The notes beneath the pieces are model-generated. The model was not told the origin of the DNA and made no database searches. It saw nothing but the letters and a program-made list of their open reading frames with translations. Below, one piece after another: positions 1-7,935 of a DNA stretch of 41,647 bases. Numbering within the stretch: the first letter of the stretch is position 1; each line of letters starts with the position of its first letter. The position numbers were made by a program, and so were the translations under genes. This DNA comes from Deltaproteobacteria bacterium (GTDB lineage: Bacteria > Myxococcota_A > UBA796 > SXON01), in NCBI GenBank assembly GCA_947486185.1, contig CANKTH010000038.1, positions 1 through 41,647 on the forward strand, written 5' to 3'.

Positions 1-493
1 GCCCTTCGGGTGCGTCACACGCCTCGACCACCTCGGCGTCGTCGCCGAAACCGTCCCCGTCGGAGTCGCGGAAGAATGTACTTGAAGCCAGCCCTTCGTC
101 GGTGGTCCCGTCACAGTTGTTGTCGGCGCCGTCACAGCGCTCTTCGGCGTCGGGGTTCACCGTCGCGTCGTCGTCGCCACACTCCCCGGCCGTCGTGACA
201 TAGCCCTCGGGGGCGACGCACGCGTCGATAACACCCGCGACGTCGCCGAAGCCGTCCGCGTCGGTGTCGGCGTAGAAGCTGGACGTGGGGTCGGCGGTAG
301 AGGCGTCACAGTCGTCATCGACGCCATTACAGATCTCGGGCTGCCCGGGGAAGATCGCGGCGTCGGCGTCGTTGCAGTCGTCGCCGCCCTCCACCGCCGC
401 GGCCAGGAATCCGTCGCCATCCCGATCCGCCGCCTGCTTCCAGTCGGCTTCGGTGACAAAAGGACATCCAAGGAGCAACAACGATAAGAGCAC
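1..493 (-). CDS. MopE-type repeat lipoprotein, C-terminus cut by window edge
   Basis: Secreted lipoprotein of unknown function made of the Asp/Cys-rich repeat often called putative metal-binding motif (MopE type). The visible 164 residues begin VLLSLLLLGC, a very short lipobox peptide with Cys10 as lipidation site. Repeat signatures follow: DRDGDGF, DDCNDADAAIFPGQPEIC, NGVDDDCD, DTDADGFGD, CDGADNNCDG and DSDGDGFGDD. The DxDxDG loops resemble calcium-binding loops and the Cys are evenly spaced. The GTG start at 491-493 is chosen because an in-frame TAG lies six codons upstream and a GGTGGAGG ribosome site precedes it by 6 nt. It lies 56 bp downstream of the thioredoxin-like lipoprotein and is probably co-transcribed. 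The frame stays open to base 1, so the gene continues outside. Family assignment is firm; function is not known. Confidence 0.85.
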   Translation of the reverse strand, partial: MLLSLLLLGCPFVTEADWKQAADRDGDGFLAAAVEGGDDCNDADAAIFPGQPEICNGVDDDCDASTADPTSSFYADTDADGFGDVAGVIDACVAPEGYVTTAGECGDDDATVNPDAEERCDGADNNCDGTTDEGLASSTFFRDSDGDGFGDDAEVVEACDAPEG

Positions 494-549
494 GACGCCT
501 CCACCGGGCTACGATAATCCGAAATCGTCCCGGTCGCCGGCCTTGTGAC

Positions 550-1104
550 TCAGAGCGCCGCTTCGATGCTGGCGTGCACCACGGCTTCGGTCGGGCCGTC
601 GAGCCGGGATTTGACCTTCAGGTCTCGTCCGATCACCAGGACGACGGGCCAGTTCTGGAGCGGCACGGCCTGCTCGGCCACAGAGAGACTGTCCGAGAGC
701 ACCGGCTCCTGGATGCCGAAGGAGTCCGCCCACAAGTTGAGATCTTCGGTGTCGGGCACCTCACCTTCGACGTCCTGGGGCAGAACCGTGAGGTACACGA
801 AGCCCTCGGCCGCGTAGGCGTCCGCGGTCGCCTGTACGCCGGCCGCGAGATCCTGACAGGGGCTGCACCACATCGTCGAGAAGTCGACCGCCACCACGCT
901 GCCATAGAACTGCCAGATCGATACTTCCGCCCCAAACTGATCGGGGAGCCGGACCTCCATCACGACGTCACCCTCGTCGTAGCCCTGGCCAAGGAGCCCA
1001 TCGGGTGGGGGGCTGGACGGCCAGGAATTCTCCGGCGCGCTCCAGGGCCCGCCGCCGCCGACGGTGTGAAGCTCAGGGATACACGCGAGGAGCAAGAGCA
1101 GCAT
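550..1104 (-). CDS. Thioredoxin-fold (TlpA/AhpC-TSA-like) lipoprotein
   Basis: A 184-residue exported thiol-disulfide protein. The N-terminus MLLLLLACIP is an extremely short lipobox peptide (Cys8). A Gly/Pro-rich linker leads to a thioredoxin fold with the redox motif WCSPC (Cys80, Cys83) and the usual cis-proline region NWPVVLVIG near residue 157. Such proteins reduce or exchange disulfides in the periplasm; the partner is unknown, but the downstream Cys-rich MopE lipoprotein (start 56 bp away) is an obvious candidate, by inference only. The start is well bounded: an in-frame TGA lies 11 codons upstream and no other ATG, GTG or TTG intervenes. There is no ribosome-binding site; a TATACT box lies just before the start, suggesting a leaderless message. 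Confidence 0.85.
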   Translation of the reverse strand: MLLLLLACIPELHTVGGGGPWSAPENSWPSSPPPDGLLGQGYDEGDVVMEVRLPDQFGAEVSIWQFYGSVVAVDFSTMWCSPCQDLAAGVQATADAYAAEGFVYLTVLPQDVEGEVPDTEDLNLWADSFGIQEPVLSDSLSVAEQAVPLQNWPVVLVIGRDLKVKSRLDGPTEAVVHASIEAAL

Positions 1105-1111
1105 GATGCCG

Positions 1112-1141
1112 AGTATAACGAAGGGTGCTCCGGGCGGTCAG
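1112..1141 (-). promoter_or_regulatory. Candidate promoter for the thioredoxin-like lipoprotein
   Basis: On the minus strand CTGACC (1136-1141) and TATACT (1112-1117) are separated by 18 bp. TATACT matches the sigma-70 -10 consensus at five of six positions; the -35 is weak. Transcription would begin at about 1105, at the ATG (1104), which fits the lack of a Shine-Dalgarno sequence. Confidence 0.35.
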
Positions 1142-1248
1142 GGCGGATTGATCGCCGCGACGACATGCAGGTGACCCTGCCGCCTTGCGGGAGTCCCCCG
1201 CCGGCTTAACCGAGCACGCGCCTCTCTCCCGGCCGCCGACGAGTCACC

Positions 1249-2568
1249 ATGAACCACGCCCTGTCCCTCACCCGCGAGCAGCTCGGTGCCACCTACCGCT
1301 CCTACGGCAAGCCCAGGGAACAGTGGCGGATCGGCGGGGAGTTTGAGCGGGTGGTGCTCCGGTCGGACGGCGGGGTTGTGCGCTACGACGACGCGGACGG
1401 CATCGCTGCGCTGCTGGTGCGGGCCGCGGCCCTCAGTGGCGGAGTCCTGAAGTTTGAAGGGAAGAATCCCGTCGAGGTGAAGCTCGACGCCGCGGCGCTC
1501 ACCCTCGAGCCGGGTGCCCAGGTCGAGCTGTCAGGGGCCCCGTACCGTCGGCTCGCCGACCTCGCTGCCGAGGTGCGCCGCGATCGTGCCCTGCTCCACA
1601 CCGTGCTGGCGGAGCTCGACCACGGGCGGGGCGGACTCCACCTGTGCTCGCCAGGTTTGACGCCCTATACGCCGATCGCGCAGATCCCCTTCGTGCCGAA
1701 GGGGCGCTACGCGGTGATGCAGGCCTACCTGCCCGATCAGGGGCCGCTCGCCCACTGGATGATGAAAGGCACCTGTTCGGTACAGGTCAATTTCGACTAC
1801 GCCGACGAGGCGGACTGTGCCGCGAAGTTCTACGTCGCGGCTTCGCTCGCGCCGCTCTCGGTCGCCATGTTCGCCAACTCCCCGATCGCCGAAGGAAAAG
1901 ACACGGGCTACGCGAGTTATCGGGCCCACATCTGGACGCAGACGGACGCGGCGCGCACCGGCTACCCAGAGAGCATCCAGGGCGGCTACCGCCATGACGC
2001 CTGGGTCGATTATCTCTTGGATCGACCGATGATGTTTTACATGCGTCACGGCGCGTGGGCCCCCGCGGGTGGCGTCACGTTCGCGCGGTGGGCGCGTGAG
2101 GGTATCGACGGGGTGTTTCCGACCCTCGCCGACTGGGAGCTCCATCAGACCAGCGTGTTCACCGAGGTGCGGGTGAAGCGTACGATCGAGCTCCGCAGCG
2201 CCGATTCGGTTTCGGCCGAGCTTGGAATCGCCTTTTGTGCCTTGTGGACCGGCGTGCTCTACGGAGCGCTCGACGCTTGCCGCGCGCTGGCCGACGAGAT
2301 GGTGTCTGCCGAATCGCGAGGGGAGCAACACCTCGCCGCGGCACGTTCCGGGTTGCAGGCTACTTTTGTGGGCCGGCCAGCGGCGGACTGGGCGCGCGAG
2401 CTGGTCGAGATCGGCGCGCGCGGGCTCGAGGCGATCGGCGAAGACGTCTCCCTCCTGGCGCCGCTACAGGCGCTCGTCGCGGCCGGCCACGCGCCCTCCG
2501 TGGCCGTTCGTGAGGCCTTTCAGCGGGATCCTTCCCCGCGGAACCTCCTGCCGCTCATCGCCTGGTAG
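1249..2568 (+). CDS. gshA: Glutamate-cysteine ligase, plant/proteobacterial type
   Basis: Cytoplasmic ATP-dependent ligase joining L-glutamate and L-cysteine, the first step of glutathione synthesis. It is 439 residues, normal for the plant-type class (GCS2 fold). Family signatures are the N-terminal GGEFER (29-34), LEPGAQVELSGAP (about 86-98), MKGTCSVQVNFDY (about 172-184), FANSP and HIWTQTDAARTGYP. These match the class of plants and alpha/deltaproteobacteria rather than E. coli GshA. gshB is not in the window. The ATG follows GACGAGTCACC, a weak ribosome site. It is transcribed divergently from the redox lipoprotein at 550-1104 and converges on the M48 protease. Glutathione relevance is supported by the peroxiredoxin-glutaredoxin hybrid at 12353-13066. 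EgtA-type gamma-glutamylcysteine ligase is the main alternative. Confidence 0.9.
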   Translation: MNHALSLTREQLGATYRSYGKPREQWRIGGEFERVVLRSDGGVVRYDDADGIAALLVRAAALSGGVLKFEGKNPVEVKLDAAALTLEPGAQVELSGAPYRRLADLAAEVRRDRALLHTVLAELDHGRGGLHLCSPGLTPYTPIAQIPFVPKGRYAVMQAYLPDQGPLAHWMMKGTCSVQVNFDYADEADCAAKFYVAASLAPLSVAMFANSPIAEGKDTGYASYRAHIWTQTDAARTGYPESIQGGYRHDAWVDYLLDRPMMFYMRHGAWAPAGGVTFARWAREGIDGVFPTLADWELHQTSVFTEVRVKRTIELRSADSVSAELGIAFCALWTGVLYGALDACRALADEMVSAESRGEQHLAAARSGLQATFVGRPAADWARELVEIGARGLEAIGEDVSLLAPLQALVAAGHAPSVAVREAFQRDPSPRNLLPLIAW

Positions 2569-2597
2569 TCGCCTCCGCCCGACCGGCGTTCAGGCGA
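2569..2597. terminator. Inverted repeat at the convergent gshA / M48 ends
   Basis: TCGCCT (2569-2574) pairs with AGGCGA (2592-2597); allowing a two-base bulge the arms extend to TGG/CCA. It follows the gshA stop and overlaps the stop of the opposite gene. There is no T-run, so termination is inferred from position and symmetry. Confidence 0.35.
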
Positions 2598-4335
2598 CCA
2601 GCGCCGCCGCGCCCACCAGGAAACCCACTCCGATCATGACGAATCCGAGGGAGACTCCCCAGAAACGCGTGTAGGAGCCGATGGTATCGCCGCCGACCTT
2701 GAGCTCATGCAGGTCCACGAACTGAAACACGCTCCTCCGGAACCAGCCGGTCGCGGTGCCGGACTGGCCAAAGAGCCGCCCCGCCTTGCCAAAGCCGAAA
2801 AAGAAGTTGCCCAGCAGCGGGAACCAGTGCTCGTAGTTCAGCATCACGAGGCCGCCTGAGCGATCTTTCATCGTCAGGTCTTCGCCGACCGTGGAGCCTG
2901 CCGCCGCCTTGCCGATGATCTCACCCTCGAGTTCCACCGGGCGCCCGCGGAGCGGTGAGGCGTAGGGGTCGCACATCAGCTCGTACATCGTAGTCTTTTC
3001 GAAAGGCGCCGTGCCGGCGTAGCGGTAGAGCCCCTTCACCAGCATGCCCACGCCGATCGCCATTGGGACGAGCCCGACGGCCTTGGGCAGGAAGATGAGC
3101 AGAAGCAGAGCCGGGAGCGGCAGGATCCAGGGCAGGAAGTAGATCACCACCTCCAGGAAGAACTTGCCGTAGAGCCGCGCTGAGGAGAGCTGCTCCCCCA
3201 GCCGATCCACGCGAGCTAAAGAGAACAACGGGGTCTTCTTGAGCTCACGGGCCTGGTCGTTGAGCGCTTGGATACGCTTGCCGGTGAGGGGGTGGGTCGA
3301 GGAGAGCTCTGAGACCGTGGCCCAGGGGTTGAACAGATCGAAGAGGAAGATCGGCTCGATCTGCGAGGGATCGAAAGAAGAGGTTCCGGCGCCGTCGCTG
3401 TACGCGACATCCCCTCCCAGCGCGCCCCACTCCGGTGCCTCGACAGGAGCCTGTTTCAACGCCAGATTACCCTCCTGCGGCCCGCCTTGCAGGGCTCGCA
3501 CCGCGTTGCCCAGGCTGGGCGCCGCCTTGGGGTCGGAGATTCCCATCGCGCGGGTGGCCTGGAGCAGGCGTTGGCTCTGCACTCCCGCGGTGAGCTGCAC
3601 CTCAGCCATACCATAGGCGATCTTGACGAGCGCGCGCTGCAGCGGCGCAGGATCCCCGAGCTGCTCCGCGGAGAAGGCGTCGGCGAGGTACTCGCGCGTG
3701 CGGGACAGCCACAGTACGAGATAGGTCCCGATGAACCACAACACCCAAGCCACCAGCGCGATAAGGGGGCCGGGGTTGTTTCGCCCACGGCTGCGCATGC
3801 GCGAAAATACCCAGAACACCTCGTACAACACCTGGAGCAGCGTGGTCGCGAGGGTCATCACGACGAAGTCGTAGTGTTTAATGTGCCCGAGCTCGTGGGC
3901 GACGACGGCGTTGACCTCTTGTGTGTCGAGGAAGCGGAAGAGACCACGCGACACGACGATCCGCGCGTTCCGCGGGATCGAGCCGTAGGTGTAGGCCGTC
4001 GGGTTGTCGTCTTGGACGATGCGGATCATCGGCACCGGGATGCCGTTTTTCTTGCAGGTCTCCTCCAAGAAGGCCGCGACCTTGGGGTGGCGGGCCTGGA
4101 GCTCGGGGAGCGAGAGTTTTTCGACGTGGTACACCCAGGACTGGATGAGATCGGTGAACCAGGGGCCGAAGGCCCAGCCGAATAAAGACGCGGCGATCGT
4201 GAACAAGATGATGAGCACGAGCACCGGCAGTGGGGCCCGCCCGATCAGCGCCACGGTGAACAGCAGCGCCGACACCGAGCCAAACAACGTGCCGACGGTG
4301 AACAACGAGACGAAGACGAGCTTGAGGCGTGCCAT
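2590..4335 (-). CDS. HtpX-like M48 membrane zinc protease with C-terminal extension
   Basis: An inner-membrane metalloprotease of 581 residues, about twice the size of E. coli HtpX (about 290). Two N-terminal membrane segments (about 8-30 and 36-60) precede the zinc site HELGH (His147, Glu148, His151); the third ligand is Glu215 in SRTREYLADAFSAEQL. Two more hydrophobic segments lie near 160-175 and 190-210. The DLFNPWATVSELSSTHPL region holds the second family motif. A second membrane pair (about 385-435) is followed by a soluble part starting near CDPYASPLRGRPVELEGEII, a probable OB-like domain, and a final membrane segment. Such enzymes act in membrane protein quality control. The ATG follows AGAGGTCCT. 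Catalytic residues are intact; substrate and the role of the extension are unknown. Confidence 0.88.
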   Translation of the reverse strand: MARLKLVFVSLFTVGTLFGSVSALLFTVALIGRAPLPVLVLIILFTIAASLFGWAFGPWFTDLIQSWVYHVEKLSLPELQARHPKVAAFLEETCKKNGIPVPMIRIVQDDNPTAYTYGSIPRNARIVVSRGLFRFLDTQEVNAVVAHELGHIKHYDFVVMTLATTLLQVLYEVFWVFSRMRSRGRNNPGPLIALVAWVLWFIGTYLVLWLSRTREYLADAFSAEQLGDPAPLQRALVKIAYGMAEVQLTAGVQSQRLLQATRAMGISDPKAAPSLGNAVRALQGGPQEGNLALKQAPVEAPEWGALGGDVAYSDGAGTSSFDPSQIEPIFLFDLFNPWATVSELSSTHPLTGKRIQALNDQARELKKTPLFSLARVDRLGEQLSSARLYGKFFLEVVIYFLPWILPLPALLLLIFLPKAVGLVPMAIGVGMLVKGLYRYAGTAPFEKTTMYELMCDPYASPLRGRPVELEGEIIGKAAAGSTVGEDLTMKDRSGGLVMLNYEHWFPLLGNFFFGFGKAGRLFGQSGTATGWFRRSVFQFVDLHELKVGGDTIGSYTRFWGVSLGFVMIGVGFLVGAAALVA

Positions 4336-4469
4336 AGGACCTCTCGGGGCCTACGTTTTACGCCGATTGGGCCGGAAAGGCCAGCGCCGGGTCACCGCGT
4401 GTCGTGGCGAAAGCGTCAGGAGCCCCATGGTCCGTGCCGGCCCGACGGGCGCCATGCTACGGTGTGCCG

Positions 4470-5207
4470 ATGCTCTTGGTCGTCGCTCTGGCCCACGCTG
4501 GTCCCTACCCGGTCGCCAACCCTGGTCGTCCCAGCTTTTCCGACAACGCGTCGCCGGTGGAGACCGGGGCGCTCGAGATCGAAGCGGGCGCCGCGGTCGA
4601 TCCTGAGGCGGCTGGCCTGAACTATGCCTTGAAGCTCGGGGTCCATCCAGACGCCACGCTGCGGCTCGGCCTCGACCACCTCGTGTATCCCGGGGCCGAG
4701 ATCGGTACGGGGAACCTCTCGGCCAAGTTTACGTTGCGTCATCCGGACGCAGGTCGGCTCGGGGTGGCGCTCGCTCCTTTCGCGGCGTATGACCTATCAT
4801 CAAGCGTGCCGGGATTTGGCGTCAACCTCATCGGCACCCTCCCCTTCGGTCCTTTCCAGCTCGACGCCAACGCCCTGGCCGACGCTCAGTACCTGCACGA
4901 TCGCAGCGTGACCCTCGCCGTGGATCCGGTGCTGACCCTCGGCTTGGGCCTCGGCGAACGGTTTGGGATCTACGCCGAGTCCTACGCTATCGTGCCCGTG
5001 CTGGGCGAGACGGAGGGTCTCGGGCTAGCGGCAGCGGGCGGCCTCGGCTTCGCTTTTCGCCCGGACCTCGTGCTGGACGCCGGTTGTGACGTGGGGTTGA
5101 TGGGCCTGCCACGTTGGACGGCCCAGCTCGGGGTGACTTGGGCAGGCTGGGTCGCCAAGGACTCGCCGATGAAAACGCCCTCCCCACGTCCACGTTCGCC
5201 GCGCTGA
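4470..5207 (+). CDS. Exported beta-barrel-like protein, unknown function
   Basis: A 245-residue protein with a very short hydrophobic leader, MLLVVALAHA, followed by alternating short strands rich in Gly and aromatic residues (ATLRLGLDHLVYPGAEIG, LGVALAPFAAYDL, ERFGIYAESYAIVP), the pattern of a small outer-membrane barrel. No conserved domain is recognised. The ATG at 4470 is preferred because it starts directly with the leader; an in-frame ATG at 4404 would add 22 Arg/Pro-rich residues and bury it. There is no clear ribosome site; TACGGT ends six bases before the ATG, again resembling a leaderless start. The next gene begins 29 bp downstream, so an operon through 7802 is plausible. Confidence 0.6.
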   Translation: MLLVVALAHAGPYPVANPGRPSFSDNASPVETGALEIEAGAAVDPEAAGLNYALKLGVHPDATLRLGLDHLVYPGAEIGTGNLSAKFTLRHPDAGRLGVALAPFAAYDLSSSVPGFGVNLIGTLPFGPFQLDANALADAQYLHDRSVTLAVDPVLTLGLGLGERFGIYAESYAIVPVLGETEGLGLAAAGGLGFAFRPDLVLDAGCDVGLMGLPRWTAQLGVTWAGWVAKDSPMKTPSPRPRSPR

Positions 5208-5236
5208 CCCGCACGCCTTGGCGCCAAGGAGCCTCG

Positions 5237-5773
5237 ATGCCCACCGTTCCCCCGCAGTCGCTGCTCCTGGTGCCTTCGCTCGCGAGCGACTCGGTGCTCC
5301 GTGCGCTGGTCACGGGCGGCGAGGCGCAGGGTGTGGCTGAGCTTGTTGCTTCGATCTGTGTCGTGTCGGAGGCCCAGATCACCGCGGTGCGCCTGAAAGG
5401 TGCGGTGGACCTCGACGCGCTCGCGGCGTCGCTCTCGGTGGGGGGCGCGGCGGTGGCGGTCGTGCACCCAGATCAGGGGAGATGGACCCGTTGGGAGGCC
5501 GGCCAGCGCGTAGCCGACCTCGGCGAGGGTGACGCGTTGGTCGTGCCGCTCGACGCCTCGGGTGACCCCGACTTCGACGCGGTGCCGCGCTCGCGTTCGA
5601 CCGCCGGGTCCGGGCCCTTTTACGTCGTGCGAACTGCCTTGGACGTAGGCATGCGCGAGATGGCCTCGTGTCGATTCCGGCCGATCGAAGCGGTGTTGGA
5701 GGACCACGCGGCCTGGCGCCATTTTGTGCTGATCCGGCACGGGCACCGGGTCGTGGCTGAGCTCCCGAGCTGA
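5237..5773 (+). CDS. Hypothetical protein, 178 residues
   Basis: Not recognised. The predicted product begins MPTVPPQSLLLVPS and appears cytoplasmic, alternating hydrophobic strands and Ala/Leu helices (DLDALAASLSVGGAAVAVV), ending with HFVLIRHGHRVVAELPS. No cysteine pair or catalytic motif stands out. The start is chosen for its AAGGAG site (5226-5231), five bases before the ATG; the frame is open further upstream, but that part is the shadow of the preceding gene. It sits 9 bp before the MFS gene, so it is very likely co-transcribed and may be functionally linked with that carrier. Confidence 0.7.
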   Translation: MPTVPPQSLLLVPSLASDSVLRALVTGGEAQGVAELVASICVVSEAQITAVRLKGAVDLDALAASLSVGGAAVAVVHPDQGRWTRWEAGQRVADLGEGDALVVPLDASGDPDFDAVPRSRSTAGSGPFYVVRTALDVGMREMASCRFRPIEAVLEDHAAWRHFVLIRHGHRVVAELPS

Positions 5774-5782
5774 AGCGAGACG

Positions 5783-7090
5783 ATGCGCGCCGACCACTAT
5801 GGGTGGGCGACCTTTGGCCTCGCCGTGCTGGCGCAGATGGTGACGGGCTGGGCGATCTACGCCTACGTGGAGCTCGCCGGTGCCGATGGGGCGTTGATCG
5901 GGGGCATTCGGGCGGCGCAGGGGCTGTGGGTGGCCGGCATTGCGCCGCTGGTGGGCGTCTGGAGCGATCGGGCGCGCGCCGTACACGGTAGCCGAAGGCC
6001 GTGGCTGGTCCGGGCGCTGCCTCTGTATTGTGTCAGCTTCTTTGCCCTGTTCCTGGTCGCGGAGCACGCGCCCGCGGCGGCGCTGGTACCGGCGTTTGCG
6101 CTCCTGCTCTGGCTCTTCGACAGCGCAGGCCTGGTGTTATGGGTAGGATATTCGTCGCTTTTATCGGAGCTGTTTCGTGGGACAGCCTCCCGCGCGCGTG
6201 CCGCTGGGCTCCGGCAAGCCGCGGTTTTCGGCGGCATGGTGGTCGGCATCGGGCTGACGCCGACGCTCTCGGCTCTGCTCGGGCTCGCGGGACTGGCGTT
6301 GGTGCTCGGGGCGCTGGGCGGTCTGCTCGCGGCTCGACCCCTGGGCGCGTTGGCGCTCCGGGGCGAGGCTCCGGCGGCGGACGGGGAGCAGGTCCCCGTC
6401 GGAACGGGGCTGGCGAGGCTCGGGACGACGCTCGGCGACCGGAGCCTGGTGCGCCTCCTCGTGCCCGCCACCCTGCTGCAGATCGCAACGAGTATGCAGG
6501 CAGCAAACCTGCCGTTTTTTTCGCGTTATAGTCTTGGCTTGGACCCGGGGGACACCTCGATCGTGCTCGTGACCGTGCTGGGCGGCGCGATCCCGGGGGG
6601 ACTGTTCTGGGGTTGGCTGGTGCGGCGGGTCGGGGCCGCGGCGCTATGGCCGGCGGTGATCGTGGTGTTCACGCTCGTTTCGTTGACCGCCTGGTGGCCC
6701 GTGGGGCTCTGGCGCTCTCTTCCGGTCGGTCTGGGCATTGCGTTGGCGGTGAGCGGGCAGGTGGTGCTCGTGGACCTCCGGCTCGCAGAGGTCATCGACG
6801 CGGCGGGCCGCCGTGAAGGTGGCGTCGGAGCTGGCAGATACCAGGGCATCTACATGGTGATGGTCCGCCTCGCGGCGATGGGGCAGGGGGCGAGCCTGCT
6901 GCTGGTGGCCGCCCTCTATGGTTACCGCACCGGGGTCGACCCGGGCCCCGATCCCGCTACCGCCTTCCGCGTCCTCGTGGCTGGTTTACCAGCGATGCTC
7001 GGTCTCTTTGCGCTTTTGACCCATCTCGGCCTCACCCGTGTGACCAACCGTGACGAAGGCGAAGTGACCGCCCATCGCCCTCAGCCGTAA
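5783..7090 (+). CDS. MFS transporter, GPH/MFS_2-like sugar carrier
   Basis: A 435-residue inner-membrane carrier with about twelve hydrophobic segments. The loop after the second segment has GVWSDRARAVHGSRRPWL, matching the D-R-(x)-G-R-R-P-W signature of glycoside-pentoside-hexuronide:cation symporters (MFS_2). The segment YSSLLSELF corresponds to the family's Y-x-x-L-x-x-E motif. The central loop (about 195-215) is short and acidic. Substrate cannot be read from the sequence: related carriers take sugars, and eukaryotic MFS_2 relatives move lysolipids. It lies 9 bp after the unknown gene 5237-5773 and 43 bp before msrA. Membership of MFS is certain, the subfamily likely. Confidence 0.85.
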   Translation: MRADHYGWATFGLAVLAQMVTGWAIYAYVELAGADGALIGGIRAAQGLWVAGIAPLVGVWSDRARAVHGSRRPWLVRALPLYCVSFFALFLVAEHAPAAALVPAFALLLWLFDSAGLVLWVGYSSLLSELFRGTASRARAAGLRQAAVFGGMVVGIGLTPTLSALLGLAGLALVLGALGGLLAARPLGALALRGEAPAADGEQVPVGTGLARLGTTLGDRSLVRLLVPATLLQIATSMQAANLPFFSRYSLGLDPGDTSIVLVTVLGGAIPGGLFWGWLVRRVGAAALWPAVIVVFTLVSLTAWWPVGLWRSLPVGLGIALAVSGQVVLVDLRLAEVIDAAGRREGGVGAGRYQGIYMVMVRLAAMGQGASLLLVAALYGYRTGVDPGPDPATAFRVLVAGLPAMLGLFALLTHLGLTRVTNRDEGEVTAHRPQP

Positions 7091-7133
7091 CCCTGGCACA
7101 CCCCCACTCCGCCTTCGCGCGATTGGAGCTGCC

Positions 7134-7802
7134 TTGTCCACCTCGGTTCGTCCGTTTTCGATGATCGCCCTGGTCCTTGCCCTGTCGTGTTCGCTCTTCC
7201 CGGCTGAGGGGGAGGCAGGCCGGGGCTCGCCTTCGGCGGGAGCCCCGGAGGCGCCGGCGGAGCTGCCCAAGATGGTGCCGGGTCAGGAGTCCGCGGTCTT
7301 TGCGGGCGGATGTTTCTGGTGTTTGGAGTCTGACTTTGACAAGCTCCCCGGCGTGGTCGCGACCGTCTCTGGCTACACCGGGGGCCGCTTGAAGAGCCCG
7401 ACCTACGAGGCGATTGGGCGGCACGACACGGGGCACTACGAGGCGGTGTACGTAGTTTATGATACGACAAAGCTTGACTATGCTCAGGTGCTCGATTGGT
7501 TCTGGCACCACATCGATCCCACCGATGCGGGTGGTCAGTTCTGCGACCGAGGGGAGCCCTACCGTACCGCGGTGTTCTACCAGGGCGAGACCCAGAGAGC
7601 GGTCGCGCTCGGATCGATCCAGAAGATCGAGGCGAGCGGGGCGCTGACGAAGCCGGTTGTGACCGAGGTGCTGGCGCTGGCCGAGTACTGGCCCGCGGAG
7701 AACTACCACCAGGACTTCCACCTCGTCAATCCGGCCCGGTACCTGCCTTATCGTATGGGTTGCGGCCGCGACTCGACAGTCGCGAGGGTGTGGGGGAAGT
7801 AA
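7134..7802 (+). CDS. msrA: Exported peptide-methionine (S)-S-oxide reductase
   Basis: Repairs oxidised methionine, reducing the S-epimer of methionine sulfoxide in proteins. The 222 residues hold the MsrA core: AGGCFWCLE with catalytic Cys60, GYTGG, GHYEAVYVVYD, TAVFYQGETQ and AENYHQDFH. A hydrophobic N-terminus (about 9-22, MIALVLALSCSLF) indicates export; Cys19 could be lipidated but the preceding residues fit a lipobox poorly, so a cleaved or anchored form is equally possible. MsrA is usually cytoplasmic, so this copy probably serves periplasmic or surface proteins. The TTG start at 7134 is favoured by GGAG about 5 nt upstream; ATG at 7161 is an alternative without a ribosome site. The electron donor could be the thioredoxin-fold lipoprotein, by inference. 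Confidence 0.92.
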   Translation: MSTSVRPFSMIALVLALSCSLFPAEGEAGRGSPSAGAPEAPAELPKMVPGQESAVFAGGCFWCLESDFDKLPGVVATVSGYTGGRLKSPTYEAIGRHDTGHYEAVYVVYDTTKLDYAQVLDWFWHHIDPTDAGGQFCDRGEPYRTAVFYQGETQRAVALGSIQKIEASGALTKPVVTEVLALAEYWPAENYHQDFHLVNPARYLPYRMGCGRDSTVARVWGK

Positions 7803-7935
7803 ACTGCGCGTTTGTTTGGGCATGGGGCAGGCCGGGCGCCTTCCCCTGAGCCTTGCGCGTGGGGTCGGGTTGGGGCAGAGTGGCGTGGAACGTCCTCTTC
7901 AAACGAGGGTGTCACCGCCCGAACCCGGAGTCCTC

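Noticed and set aside
4404..4469. A 22-residue N-terminal extension of the barrel-like protein.
   Set aside because: Arg/Pro-rich and would place the hydrophobic leader internally; kept only as a weak alternative.
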